DNA from: Paramecium sonneborni
Lineage: Eukaryota > Ciliophora > Oligohymenophorea > Peniculida > Parameciidae
Reading direction: 5' to 3'
Assembly (NCBI GenBank): GCA_905182985.1
Contig: CAJJDN010000117.1
Span: forward strand, 228,002-292,001
Length of the DNA stretch: 64,000 nt
Positions 1 to 12,257 of the stretch are shown one piece after another. Both the position numbers and the translations under genes were made by a program. The notes under the pieces are model-generated. The model ran no database searches. It was not told where the DNA came from and saw only the letters and a list, made by a program, of their open reading frames with translations. Each line of letters opens with the position of its first letter. Within the stretch, counting starts at the first letter, position 1.

Positions 1-165
1 TATAAATTTGAATAGGCTATGAAAATACCTAAATTCAACTATTATTCCAGATAAGAACATAAATTGAATATTAAAATCCATATATCTATATAAATTAGAA
101 ATTTAATGATCTTATTCAAGATAAGATACATAAATAAATATTTTAATACCATTATTGTTTAATGA
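1..165 (+). CDS. 3' end of an unidentified gene, cut by the window edge
   Basis: Read with TAA/TAG as Gln, frame 1 is open from the first base to a TGA at 163-165. It gives about 54 residues rich in Ile, Lys, Asn and Phe, beginning YKFEQAMKIPKFNYYS. The next gene starts only 78 bp later, a spacing typical of this window. No family is recognisable and an intron could lie inside. The call rests on the open frame and A-rich sense strand only. Confidence 0.35.
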
Positions 166-242
166 GTAATAATGTACTAGGCTTGAAGTAAATTAAATAA
201 TTTAATAAAATTTAGTTATTTGTGAATAAGGGAGATTATTTT

Positions 243-1951
243 ATGGAAATGAATAAATTCCAATAGATCCTTCAAAATCTTAATTAACATGATAGGTGGT
301 GTTATTCTCATAAAAAGGAGAGGTAGCAATTAATAGATTAGTTGAAAAAGATGTTAGATATTAAACTACAGATGAATATTAATTGAATTAATTTAATAGT
401 AAAATTTATGAATAATTTACTAAGATATAAATATATACAATTATGTATTATAATTACCTTGATTTACTTCATGAAAATTAGAATAATTTGGTATATAATT
501 AAATTTTGGATAATGTAACATAGTAATTTATTAGATTTTTCTTTCAGTGTGTAAAACTAAAAAGAAGCTGATATAGAGAAACAAATGTATTGTTTAAGAA
601 TAAATTCTTCAGCAAATATTTCATCAGATGAGGAGAACGATTTGGATAAGAAAATAAAATAATTATACAGCAAAACTAAGCAAGCTTTATAATCATTTGA
701 TTAGCAATAAATTAAGAAAAAAGTAAAGGGGTTAAAAAATTAGAGTAATTTCAGTAGCTAACTCGTTTGTAGTAAATCATTACCATAAGTTCAATTGTTT
801 TTTGTAAATAAAATGTTTTGTCGAGATCATAAGATTAAAGGGTTGACAGCAATATAAAGTTGTTATAAGAAAGAGTCATTAGAAAAATGCGATAATGGTT
901 AATAACAATAGAAATCAAAAACCAAATAGAAATTATAATATAATAGTTCTTTTAGTATTCCAAATAGGAAGATATGCTACTCTTAGATCAACAATTGAAA
1001 ATATTTTATTGTATTTTATAGTTTTATAAACTACGATAATTAAAAATGAAAAGTAGGGAAGATTCAGTTTCTATAAGGAGTGATGAATAATCACTAGATT
1101 TGGATTGTAGAATAATGCAACCAAAGTTTAAATAGCAAGATTATGATACTTATTAAACAGAAACCAGTACATCTGTATATAAAAGAATAATGGAGATTAA
1201 GTGTAGTTCAAGTGAGTATAAATTTAAGACAGATCATGAAACTATTTAATCAATGAATAAATATAGATGTAATAGGAAGTTAAGTGATTGTTAATAATTT
1301 GGATTAAATGAAGAATAGACAGGAAATGAGTAATGTGTTAATTAAAATTTCAATATTGTATTGGAAAAGGAAAAGAAAAGAAAGAAAAAAAATAAAAATG
1401 GATCATTATATTCTGTAAAAAGTTAATCATAATCTCCAATTATGAATAATAAGAATTAATAAATCTAATTATTAGAAACATAATCTAAAAAGTCTCAACG
1501 ATCAATAAATAAAAGTTCAACATTTAATAAATCAAGAAAAGGAATGAGTAATTCTCAAGAAAAGAAGATTGGTTTAACCTTAGACTATTAGCCAATAAGA
1601 ATAGTATAGAGATCTAATTATTTGGCCAATTAATTTGATTAATTTAAGGATCCAATCTAAGAAAAGTTAAGTATAAATTAGTTGAATAGATATTCTTTAA
1701 ATGAAAGTAAATTAGGATAGTCGTATAGGGGTACAAATAATTTCTTATTGATGACATAGTAACCGAAAAGTATATTAAAGAGTAAATCAGTTTGTAGTGA
1801 AAGTAGTAATGGAGATAATAGTAGTAGATATAAATCAATAAAATCATCAATTTTTAAAAAAGTTACATTTGAGTCAATTAAAGGTTAAAATATGAAATAA
1901 TCTCTAAAGAATTTATAATAATAATAATAAAAATTGGTAATAATATAATGA
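243..1951 (+). CDS. Hypothetical Q/N/S/K-rich protein
   Basis: Starts at ATG 243 (MEMNKFQQILQNLNQ). A 20-nt intron of the form GTTATT...AGGAG near 304-323 joins the first frame to the next (QVAINRLVEKDVRYQ), and at least one further intron lies around 490-530. The protein is low-complexity and basic, with many Ser-Lys-Asn-Gln stretches and a glutamine run made of TAA codons just before the TGA stop at 1949-1951. No catalytic motif, signal peptide or membrane segment was seen. Its end lies 33 bp from the convergent AFG1 gene. Function unknown; exon joins between 400 and 1060 are approximate. Confidence 0.55.
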
Positions 1952-1984
1952 ATATTTTTAATCTATATATATACTTAAAATAAA

Positions 1985-3386
1985 TCATTATTTCTATTGA
2001 TCATAATAAGATGGAGTTTCTAGATATTCTTTTGATTACATTTCCTTTAATCTAGATCTGCATCTTTCAAGTGCAAATTCTTCATCATATTAATCTCCTT
2101 TATTTTTAACAATAAAGAGATTCATTAAATCTCTTTCAGCAGAACAATATAATTTAGTTTTATGATTATACATTTCATCAATTAATAAAATAAATCTTCT
2201 AGCAGCATTTCTATTACTCATACTAATTTATTTAACTCCTTTAAGACAAATAGTATGATAATTTCTACATAAAGCTATAAAATCAGATGCTCCAACAACA
2301 TCTTCACATAATTCTTCATATTCAAATAAAGCAACTCCATTGGCTTATTTTTTAACTTTAAAGTTTCTTCCTTCAATAACCTCTATTTCTTTTTCATAAC
2401 TATTAATAGAATGAGAATTAATTACAATTTATCAGTACCACTAATTCTTTTGAATACTCCTTTTATAGTTTGTTCAGCACTTTCATCAAGTGGACTAATA
2501 TACGTTAATAATCTTTCACTTTAAGCTTCAGACTACAATAGTAAATATAGAAAATTAATACGTAAGAGTATCTATAATCAACCTATGAGTCCATATTGTG
2601 AATAATGCATGATTACTTTAAAAATGGAATAAATGGTAAAAATAAATGTCTTTACAATCCTCCTTTATATAAATCTTCAGGAGGTCTGTTAGATGTTGCA
2701 ACTAATACCATATGATTATTAATCATTGTTTCAAATAATCTTTTTAAAATCAAAGCATCACCTATATCAGTAACTTAAAATTCATCTAGACATAATAATC
2801 TTAATTCTTTAGCTTTGGCAGTTCCAACTTTATTAACAGGATCCTCCTTACTAGAACATTTATGTAAATCTTTTTAGATATCAAGCATAAATTCATTAAA
2901 ATGAATTCGTTTCTTTTAAGCTATTTAACATTATTCATAAAATAAATCCATTATATAAGTCTTCCCACATCCTGGTGAACCAAACACATATAAACCTTAT
3001 ATCTATTATACAAATGGTCGATTATGATCTTATTAAGTTGATTATAGTCTTGTATCTTTAAGACTTACACTCTATGACCCACCGAACAAAGAGCTAAAGA
3101 ATGATGACTACTTTGCAGAAGGCTATTAAACTTAACTTTCTTATGCTCTATAGTTTCTTTTTATAAAATCATCCAAAAATTTTGAATATTGTAACCATTA
3201 TTAATGTGTTTTCATCAATTCATCATTCACTCTATCCAATTAGACAATCTTTTAACCTTAATTATTTTATCATACCGTATTCACTTACCTCTCATCTCTT
3301 GCTATTTCCTCTTGTCTTACTAAGTATTGATACTGCTCCAAAACTGCTCCAAAGTTGAATCTCACCCTTCTTAAACCCAAAAACAT
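1985..3386 (-). CDS. AFG1: AFG1/LACE1-family AAA ATPase (mitochondrial; bacterial homologue ZapE)
   Basis: AFG1/LACE1 is a mitochondrial AAA ATPase known to help turn over respiratory-chain subunits. The reverse strand shows a Walker A motif GSPGCGKT, a Walker B region [12 protein letters not shown], and the family signature [18 protein letters not shown] followed by FLPFIPFL. The start ([19 protein letters not shown]) gives the family's usual N-terminal helix before the ATPase core. A GTGAAT...AAAG intron joins RDERQ to IVQLDRV. Another intron is needed near 2530-2600 after HYSQYG. The C-terminal helical part ([19 protein letters not shown]) ends at TGA 1985. Length of about 440 residues matches the family. 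No mitochondrial targeting peptide is obvious, although the N-terminus is basic. Confidence 0.85.
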
Positions 3387-3883
3387 TTATAATAATTTTT
3401 ATTTAACCCAAGATTAAAATTAAATCATCAATCATTCCTTATTATTTTTATATATAACCAATTTAACAATCCCATTATTATTACTATTACAGATACTGTT
3501 AAACTAACCAATTACCAATATCTTAAACAATCATTCTAATTTTATCTCTCATCTATCCATCCCAATTATGACTTATTACTATTCTCGTCTATCAAACAAC
3601 TCTTCTTGTGACAACTTAATTCAAAAAAAAAGTATTTCGAAAAATTATATATTGTTTATGTATTTTTTTTAGAAGTTGTTGAATTCTCTTAAATTATTCT
3701 ATACATTATTTTTGCTCTTTCATCTAATCTTATAGGAACCTATGCATTTTATGTATTTTTTTACATAATTTAATTGAATTATCTCTACAACCTTTGTTTC
3801 TTGTTTCTAAATGTAAAAATTTTTTGATTTTATTTTGTAATTTAAAGGATTTGACAATTCTATTTAAATTTCAAGCATATTTT
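3387..3883. other. About 500 bp without a confident gene
   Basis: A T-rich stretch between the divergent AFG1 gene and the next plus-strand gene. A plus-strand frame without TGA runs from about 3685 into the following gene, but its composition (Phe, Leu and Ile, few charged residues) is what low-G DNA produces by chance. It probably holds both promoters. No known motif was recognised. Confidence 0.4.
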
Positions 3884-4922
3884 ATGAGATATTTTTAACT
3901 TGAAATTCAGTCTAAACTTGCAAAGTGTTTCTATTATAAACAAATGTTAGTTTATTCAAAGCAGAGAAAATCAATAATTCCTCCATATATATTTTGCCTT
4001 TTAAAGAATACTTCAAAACTAATAATTAAAGAATTTAAAACAAAATTACGTTATTAATTAAATATGAAATCGAGGCTTCAAAATGGAAATTATTTTTTGA
4101 ATTAAGATTTCGCCCTTTATGTAAGACCGTAAATACCTATTACTATCCAATCAAAATCAGCCATTGAAATAAAATCTATTCCCTAAGCATCTAACTATCA
4201 AAAAAAATAGAAAACTATTCACTATTATGATCAATACAAATTTGAATAATATACATCAGCAAAAACAAAACTATATGATTTACTAAGTCTTAGATAAAGT
4301 AAATATAACAATATATGTTAGCTAATAGGACACCAATTTAAAGAAGAAGATAACCTGAATCATCTCACATAGTTAGAAGAAATCCAGAGATTTTGACATC
4401 CATAGTCGAAGTAAATGATGTAAAATAAAAAGTAAAAACTGTAAGTTAAGAATGTCAAAGAACTTAATAAAAAATAGCAATAGTTCAACATTCATCATAA
4501 TTGGCAAGCACATAAAAGAGAAATCATAATCATTCAAAATCATCTTATAATAATAATACCTCGACACCTATCCTTAATAAAACTGTCTCATAATTTTAAT
4601 GTTTCACTCCTCTAACAAATTAAAAAAACAATTCTTAATCTGATCTCATGAAAAGAATTAAATAATAAAAATTAGAAAGTCTAATTAATCTTATTATTAA
4701 TAATCAACTTAATAATATTGTAAATGGTTTTACACTTATAAAAAATACTGCACCTCTTCTTCCTTATATTAAAGAATTAGAAAGAAGAAAAGCAGAATTT
4801 AAATAAAAAAGATTCCAAATTAAATTAATCAGAATTAAGTGAATAACTGAAAAATTAATAATAAAAACATTTTTTTTATTTAATTTATCTTAAATATCAT
4901 ATTATAGTTTATAAACAAAATA
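3783..4922. repeat. Direct duplicate, copy 1 (1,140 bp; probable assembly artefact)
   Basis: Bases 3783-4922 reappear at 4924-6063 with a constant offset of 1,141 and no difference that I noticed. A single N at 4923 separates the copies. This is what an unmerged contig overlap leaves behind; a real tandem duplication would not be expected to carry an ambiguous base exactly at the junction. Confidence 0.9.
4064..4842 (+). CDS. Hypothetical protein (copy 1 of duplicated locus)
   Basis: Starts MKSRLQNGNYFLNQDFALYV and ends at TGA 4840-4842 after an A-rich open frame of about 250 codons. A 23-nt intron (GTAAAT...TTAG, about 4299-4321) joins the first frame to RTPIQRRRQPESSHIVRR. The C-terminal part (LPYIKELERRKAEFKQKR) is basic and probably helical; the middle is Ser/Asn/Gln-rich. 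The frame stays open upstream to ATG 3884, so a longer form is possible. No family recognised. It occurs twice only because the locus is duplicated in the assembly. Confidence 0.5.
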
Positions 4923-4923
4923 N

Positions 4924-6063
4924 CTCTACAACCTTTGTTTCTTGTTTCTAAATGTAAAAATTTTTTGATTTTATTTTGTAATTTAAAGGATTTGACAATT
5001 CTATTTAAATTTCAAGCATATTTTATGAGATATTTTTAACTTGAAATTCAGTCTAAACTTGCAAAGTGTTTCTATTATAAACAAATGTTAGTTTATTCAA
5101 AGCAGAGAAAATCAATAATTCCTCCATATATATTTTGCCTTTTAAAGAATACTTCAAAACTAATAATTAAAGAATTTAAAACAAAATTACGTTATTAATT
5201 AAATATGAAATCGAGGCTTCAAAATGGAAATTATTTTTTGAATTAAGATTTCGCCCTTTATGTAAGACCGTAAATACCTATTACTATCCAATCAAAATCA
5301 GCCATTGAAATAAAATCTATTCCCTAAGCATCTAACTATCAAAAAAAATAGAAAACTATTCACTATTATGATCAATACAAATTTGAATAATATACATCAG
5401 CAAAAACAAAACTATATGATTTACTAAGTCTTAGATAAAGTAAATATAACAATATATGTTAGCTAATAGGACACCAATTTAAAGAAGAAGATAACCTGAA
5501 TCATCTCACATAGTTAGAAGAAATCCAGAGATTTTGACATCCATAGTCGAAGTAAATGATGTAAAATAAAAAGTAAAAACTGTAAGTTAAGAATGTCAAA
5601 GAACTTAATAAAAAATAGCAATAGTTCAACATTCATCATAATTGGCAAGCACATAAAAGAGAAATCATAATCATTCAAAATCATCTTATAATAATAATAC
5701 CTCGACACCTATCCTTAATAAAACTGTCTCATAATTTTAATGTTTCACTCCTCTAACAAATTAAAAAAACAATTCTTAATCTGATCTCATGAAAAGAATT
5801 AAATAATAAAAATTAGAAAGTCTAATTAATCTTATTATTAATAATCAACTTAATAATATTGTAAATGGTTTTACACTTATAAAAAATACTGCACCTCTTC
5901 TTCCTTATATTAAAGAATTAGAAAGAAGAAAAGCAGAATTTAAATAAAAAAGATTCCAAATTAAATTAATCAGAATTAAGTGAATAACTGAAAAATTAAT
6001 AATAAAAACATTTTTTTTATTTAATTTATCTTAAATATCATATTATAGTTTATAAACAAAATA
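4924..6063. repeat. Direct duplicate, copy 2 of 3783-4922
   Basis: Second copy of the 1,140-bp unit. Only this copy continues into unique sequence downstream, while copy 1 continues into unique sequence upstream. That is the pattern expected of two contigs overlapping by 1,140 bp. Confidence 0.9.
5205..5983 (+). CDS. Hypothetical protein (copy 2)
   Basis: Same gene as 4064-4842, shifted by 1,141 bp and apparently identical, with the same 23-nt intron and TGA stop. Should be counted once. Confidence 0.5.
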
Positions 6064-6115
6064 TATAAATAAATATCAGATTTTCCTATCAATAAGATTT
6101 CGATTCTGTATTACA

Positions 6116-8143
6116 TCAGATTCTCAATATTTGTTTAATATAATATAAGAATTCTTTTTAATCTAATTTTTAATTTAGACTCACGTCTATTTAATTTATG
6201 TTTGCTTTGAGTTCTAAATAAAGTTCTTCGAAGATCTATAAAATATCTTAAATTTTTGAGACATTTATATGATATCCTTATATCCATACATAGGATATGG
6301 TTATTATAATTTAAAAGTTAAATAAATTTAGATATTTTATGCTATATATACATAATTCACCAAATTTAAGATTTTATTTTTCAATATTTTTATGATTAAT
6401 TACATAATAAAGAGGATTACCTCCAAAATCTAAAAAATCAATAGAAGGATCAAAAGTAATTTTTATCAAAGGAATTGTTGCTTAAAATATATGTGATAAT
6501 TATTCTTTATTTTTATTATAACTAATAGCCCATTTCATTTTTGAAAGAACTTCTTGTAATTTTCTGATTGGATCAGATAATTAAGCTTTTGTAAAAACAG
6601 GTAATCAAAAAACTACCATATCAACATCATTATCATGAAGTACAAGTTCAGCTTAAAATTATGATGTGCTTTGATTATCTGTTATACTCTTTAAATAGTA
6701 ACTTCTCTCGCTATTATAAATTTCAATAAATTATCCTATTCTTTTAATATATTAATTATATCTCTCTTGATATTTTGTATTCTAAAATACTCTCAAAAAT
6801 ATTATTTAATGTTTCTTTATCTAGATGATATTTATAGTTTTGGATTCTTTGCTTGCACATATTACTAAGCCGGGTTTTTAAATAGGAATACTCTTTTATA
6901 CATTTTTTTATGAAAGAGTTTTTGTAGGGGTTAATTTCTCATTTTTAATTATCAGGTAAATAATTTTGTTATGAAGAATTAAATTTTTTCATTAAAATTG
7001 TTAATTTCTCAATTAAATCTTCTTTTTCCTTTTTGTTATTTTATTTTTTCCACTAAATTTCTTTTTAGTTATTTTTATAAAATTTGCATCATCATCATTT
7101 GTAGAAGTAGTTGTGCAAAGAAAAGTCTCATAATATTCTGGATTTTTTTGACTTTTTAAATAAATTATTAATTTATTATTAACTTATCATAATTATTATT
7201 ATGTTTATTTAATACATTTAGGTTTGAATCTTTTAATTTGAATTGCCTAATTTAAATGAAATTCTTTAAGTAAAAATCTAAAATTAAGAATTTACAAAAA
7301 AGAACATTTTCATTAAGTATTTACTTAAATGGAACAGAGAATGATTCTTTTGGTTAATCAAAATAATATAAGACTTCTTTAAATAGAGTTTAATGTTATT
7401 TTAATATGTTCATTCCTTTTAGATTAATTTCAGTAAAAAATATTTCTAATTAATTTATTGAGTAAGTAATTATTTAAATTCAATAAAAGCTTATTATAAA
7501 TGAATTGAAAGATAATTAAATCTAACATGATTCATACATACTGAATAAATTTTTTAACAAGTGTAATTATTGCCTTCGCAAGATTAACAATATCTATTAA
7601 GTCGAATTGATATATAATATACCAATTTATTTTCTTCAACCAATAATTCTGATAATGTTTAATAAACCTTTATTTTGAAGATTAATTTCAAAATATTTTT
7701 GTTCTTCATGTGATTCTAATTCTCCCAAATTAGTAAATATTTTGCCATTTGATATTGCTTGAAATGATGTTATATTTATTCAATATCTCCTTTTAATTTT
7801 AGGTATCAAATAATCATTCATTATCAGATGCACTTTAATTAATTGAGATTAATGAAATACTTTATGAGCAATTAAATCAATCTAAGTTAGACATTTACAA
7901 ATTTAAATAGAGTAAAATCTTTTGAATTCCAATTAAACATTTACTTGAAAAGGACTAAAAAAAAATAGTTAATATTGATTTGAATGATTTTGATCTATTT
8001 TGAATATTTTCATATATTAATAAATTCTAAACTTCATTTATAGTTGTTATTTTAATTGTTTCAACTTTGAAATTAAAAAGATTGAATACATATGAAATAT
8101 TGATTATTAGATTTTGGCTTAATTTCAGATAAAGTATTGGCAT
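6116..8143 (-). CDS. Cid1/TRF4-like nucleotidyltransferase-related protein
   Basis: Near the C-terminal half the reverse strand encodes ELVLHDNDVDMVVFQLP followed, about 50 residues on, by ATIPLIKITF and IDFLDF. This is the order of the DxD metal motif, the (A/V)xxPxIK strand and the third acidic residue in non-canonical poly(A)/poly(U) polymerases. The family's GS motif is not clear; NQSTSQF stands at its place. Upstream, a long Ile/Asn/Lys-rich region starts MPILYLKLSQNLIINISY at 8143 and needs introns around 7830, 7400 and 7000. The C-terminal helix (IQDILQIFEELYLELK) ends at TGA 6116. The usual PAP/OAS1 central domain is short or absent. Activity is doubtful. Confidence 0.5.
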
Positions 8144-8305
8144 AGTAAATTTAGTTGATTAATTTATCTGCTTGATATTGTATGTACTTTATGTGAGAGA
8201 ATATAAATAAATTATTTTGTAATATTTAAAAAAATTGATAAAATAAATAATTAGGGTATGTTTTTGTTATTTTTAATTGTACTTGAGTATATGCAAAATA
8301 TATCA

Positions 8306-8976
8306 TCATCTGTACCTTCTGAGCGAAATTCTATTTCTTCTAGCATAATTGGCTCTTCTTGATGGTCTTGTTTAATTGTTTCTGTGACCCTTTACTCTGA
8401 GACCTCTACTCTTTCTACCTGCTGATGTTAAACCTATTAATTATAGAATTTGCAAACTATACCTCTTAATTCTCTGTGTTTGTGAACAGGTTTGGTAATC
8501 CAATTGATTCTTGGATCTCCTCTAATAGCTGGATGGAATGGATCAACAGTGATGACCTCATAATATTTATATGTTCCATCTTAAGCCACCCAATATGAAT
8601 TTAAAACTCTCAATGCTCCTATTTTTCTACCAACTCTCTCTTCAGCAACTGATCTGAGATTTCTGGTAGGTTTCAATTGATTAACTCCTTGACTCTTAGG
8701 TTTACCCTTAACAAGACCTTTTCTGATCAACAATTTTCTGCCACCTCTTCTGACTCTGACTCTATAAATCACATAACCTTAACAAGATCATTTTAAATTC
8801 TAACCTTATTTGGCCTTGTAACCTAATCTTCTGGCTTTATCTGGTCTGCTTGGTCTAGTTGCTCTATGAATGACTGGCAATTATCTGTATTCCCATGTTC
8901 TGATTCTCATTATGAAACTGAGGACATCAGATTATTTCTTTTTCCAAAGCTCTTGTAAATATTTATATGCACCCAT
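8306..8976 (-). CDS. RPL15: 60S ribosomal protein eL15
   Basis: Cytosolic large-subunit protein. Reverse-strand translation starts [19 protein letters not shown] and matches the eL15 family through [20 protein letters not shown], the [11 protein letters not shown] segment, [42 protein letters not shown] and a C-terminal [11 protein letters not shown] before TGA. Two introns are placed exactly by the protein: 27 nt at 8778-8804 (GTTAGA...TTAAG), splitting KQG/YVI, and 29 nt at 8434-8462 (GTATAG...AATAG), splitting RG/LTSAGR. Length of about 204 residues is normal. This gene is the best in-window proof of the code and of the intron size. Confidence 0.96.
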
Positions 8977-9087
8977 TATGAAAGAGAAAAAAAGATTTTT
9001 ATTAATTAAAAAATTTCAAATCGATATAAACAAGCACGCTAAATATACAGAGAATTAAATTTCAAAAAATAGCGTAAAAATATGTCA

Positions 9088-9677
9088 TCAAAGTTCGTAC
9101 TTGAAGAGATTATTGTTCAAGAAATTCAAATCAAATAAATTACTATCATCATATTACTCCCATTTTGTAAGTTAACTGTAAAAATTCGATTTTACTATAC
9201 TTTAAGGAGATTCATATCTTTTATATTTCAAAATTTCTGTTCTATTTAAACTTTTAATTTAATTTAATTGACTAATAGATCTTTATTTAATAGTTTTAGG
9301 TTTAATTGAGCATTACTCTATATTAAAACCCAAAGTAAATGGACAAGGTCGAAAAGCCCTTTAATTTTTAATCTTTCTTAATGTAGACACGGCTCTCAAT
9401 ATCTTCTAATCATTAACATAAAGTTTCTAATGAGGAGTAGAAGAAGTTTAGTGTTATGAATTAATTTTATGTTACTCCTCAAAAATTTAATATTTTGGTT
9501 ATAAAGTGCTAAAGCTTTCTATTTATAATCCTAAGTTCATATTCAATTTATATTTCCCTTAAGAATCAACTAAAGCAGTCGATGGACGATTCTACCTTTA
9601 AGGAGTAACTTATTTTTATTTTTTTACTATTTTCTCTTTAACTTTATTTCTGTTTAGAATAAATTAATATAATCCAT
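9088..9677 (-). CDS. Hypothetical basic protein
   Basis: Starts MDYINLFQTEIKLKRKQQ and is spliced by a 26-nt intron (GTAGAA...CTTTAG) to VDSQGKYKLNMNLGLQ. It then stays open for about 150 codons, including KLYVNDQKILRAVSTLRK and RPCPFTLGFNIEQ, and ends at TGA 9088-9090. Charged, low-hydrophobicity composition and an A-rich sense strand support this strand over the opposite one. No family recognised; about 187 residues. It lies 111 bp upstream of the eL15 start on the same strand. Confidence 0.55.
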
Positions 9678-10021
9678 GTTCTTAAAACTTTTACAATTAT
9701 TAATTTGTATTGTTTCCAAGATTCTTTGTACTGTTCTACATATTATTTTAGCTAAACATTTTTAATATATTGAATTTAAGTCCTTTATATAATAATTATT
9801 AAATCAATAATCCATTCGTAAACATTTATGAGTTTGATAACAATCTAAACTAAAAATACCTTTCCAAACATCTAGAATGTGTATATTTTTATTATGATAT
9901 ATAAATCCTATACTATAAGTTTTGGTTTTGTATTCAAAAATTAATAAATTCAGAATCCATAGGTGTATTTAATAACATTTTTTTAATTCATTCTTTCTTA
10001 ATTTATTATTTTTTTATTGTT

Positions 10022-12257
10022 TCATAACCATCTTTAAGATCTTGCTTTTCTTTATATTTGCTGATGCATAGAAAGTTCTTCTTCTGCTAATTTATTTGGT
10101 GAATTATAATAATCATTCTCTAAAATATTAAGTCCTTAAACTTCATTAATTTTCATCTACATTTTTTAATATGTATAAGTTTTAATATGCTTTTATGTCT
10201 AGTTCTTGCCATTAAATATTATTATTAAAAATATTGATTTATTTATATTATATAATCTTAATCCAAAATCTATCATATAGCGTTCTGTTAAAAATTGTGT
10301 TTTGATATTTTTTTACAACTTTTTCTTTTAATTTTCTTCCCTTTTGAAACTTTCCATGTTTCTAAATTATAAGAATTCTAATCAATATTTATATAAAATT
10401 TTCCATTATCATCATCATACTCTCCTTGTTAGAAATTCCCTTCATATTTAAAGAATCCCTTATCTTTAACCCTAATTACTCCTCTGCCTTCTGGTAATCC
10501 ATTTAGAAAATTTCCTTCATATATAGTATTTTCTTGAATTTTTATTAGCTACCCTTTTCCAAAATATTATCCATTCTTAATTTCACCCTCATAGATCTCT
10601 TGTTTCTCTGCTTAGACAATTAGAAAATATACAGTTTTTTTACTTTTTTTCCCACAAATTTAATTATTTTAATTGCTGACAGACTCGTAATGAAATATTT
10701 TATTTTCTTAAACTTATAATATATCTCCAAATATAAGTTATTCATTTTAGAAAACCCCTTTATAATAATTGTTTTTATGATCTACTGCGTATCCTATTTG
10801 GAATTCTTCTGCATCTTATAAATAAAGTTATTTAAAATCAGAATAATTTACTTTTTTATTATAATCCTAAATAATACTTTCTCGATCAACTTATTACTCT
10901 TTTTTTTACAGATTTTAGTTTTTAATAAAATTATTTAATGCATCATTGCCACCCAAAAAAAACCATTTTAGAAAAGAACATCTTTCTTGATGAACATATG
11001 TTTCAAAGTTATTTGAAATTTAATTAAATTCAAATTTACTCTCGTCTATTTTATTCAACTTAGATATAATCTGACTATTTTTAGCCCTGAAATTACTCAA
11101 TTAGTCTTTGTCTTTCTATTAAATATAATAATCTTCCATATGCTTAAAAACATAATATTAATAAGTATGATTTAAATCAACTAGATTTGGTATTTAATAG
11201 TTTCTGTCTATTTCCATTTGATAACATTAATCTTATAAGTCAATCAATTTTTAAATCTTTTCAATTTTCCTCATTTATTTTTCATTTAAATCTAAATACA
11301 TTTCAGAATATATCCTTTTTAAAAATTTTAAAAATTCTAAATCAAAGTAGTAAAGATAGTTTTCTTCAACTTTCTATATAAAATTTTTATTTTTTAGAAT
11401 TTCCAATTTATAAAACTCTGCTTAATCTTAATATGCTCCCTTTGAAATAAATTTATTTTATAATTATTATTATTGTTATAGAATTTGCATATCAAGATTT
11501 GATAAACTTTGACTAGTGCTTATGTTTGACCTGATAGATTAATTTAAATCATATTTGGGAATTGTTATTTATAATTAGGAAGGTAAAATGGGCCTAAAAC
11601 TATAATTTATTATATTTACATATTAATAAATTTTTTCCTAATAGTTTCATAGCTATATGAGTATTCTTATAAAAATGAGGAAATGTTTTCTTTATTAAAT
11701 AATTTCTAAATTTGTTTTTGATAAAATTCATATATTTCTTGATGTAGTAAACATGATTTATTCTCTATTATTTGAATCATTAATTCAGCAATTACATTAT
11801 AAATAGTATATTAATTATCTTGTTTAAAGTTATCAGTAAGGAAACTTATCATTAATTTCTCACTATCAAAAAAAAAGTTTTCGTTTGTAAGTTTTGGTAA
11901 AATTTCATATTGATTTTAAAATAAAATATTGATTAAAACACAAGCTGAATTGAGAAGCTCACATTTTAGATATTCATCAAGTGCTCTTATATTTTTAATA
12001 TATTTTAAATAATCCTAATTTTACAACCATACTTCTGTTATCTATTTATCTTGATTGTAAATAAGATCCCCTATTTTTATAATATACCCTTAATTATATT
12101 ATTTTTCTGCCATTTCGTTTTATATATTTTTTAAGTTCTAAAGCTTAACAAAGGTTGCTTTGTTCACATTTTCCAATATTATTACGTTATTTCCTGATTT
12201 ACTTTTGTATATTTATTCATCAATCTGTATGAAGTTGGAATTATATGAGTCTTTCAT
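10022..12257 (-). CDS. MORN-repeat protein with helical N-terminal half
   Basis: The C-terminal third contains consecutive MORN repeats (membrane-occupation-and-recognition-nexus type), for example YEGEIKNGQYFGKGQLIK, YEGNFLNGLPEGRGVIRV and YEGNFQQGEYDDDNGKFY, between about 10390 and 10760. MORN repeats usually bind membranes or act as cytoskeletal spacers. The N-terminal half, from MKDSYNSNFIQIDEQ, is a run of hydrophobic helices (ALDEYLKCELLNSACVLI, YTIYNVIAELMIQIIE) that resembles armadillo/HEAT repeats but could not be assigned. The C-terminus (NKLAEEELSMHQQIQRKAR) ends at TGA 10022-10024. Exon joins in 10800-11600 are not resolved. Its start overlaps the stop of the next gene upstream. 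Confidence 0.6.

Noticed and set aside
3783..6063. A genuine recent tandem gene duplication (and the same idea at 13.8, 29.2, 33.6 and 39.7 kb)
   Set aside because: Every junction carries an N and the copies are essentially identical, including spacers; one artefact explains all five better than five independent duplications.
9082..9773. Plus-strand open frame of about 220 codons starting MSSKFVLEEIIVQEI
   Set aside because: The opposite strand has a better protein (charged, A-rich sense strand, clean 26-nt intron). The plus frame is its antisense shadow.
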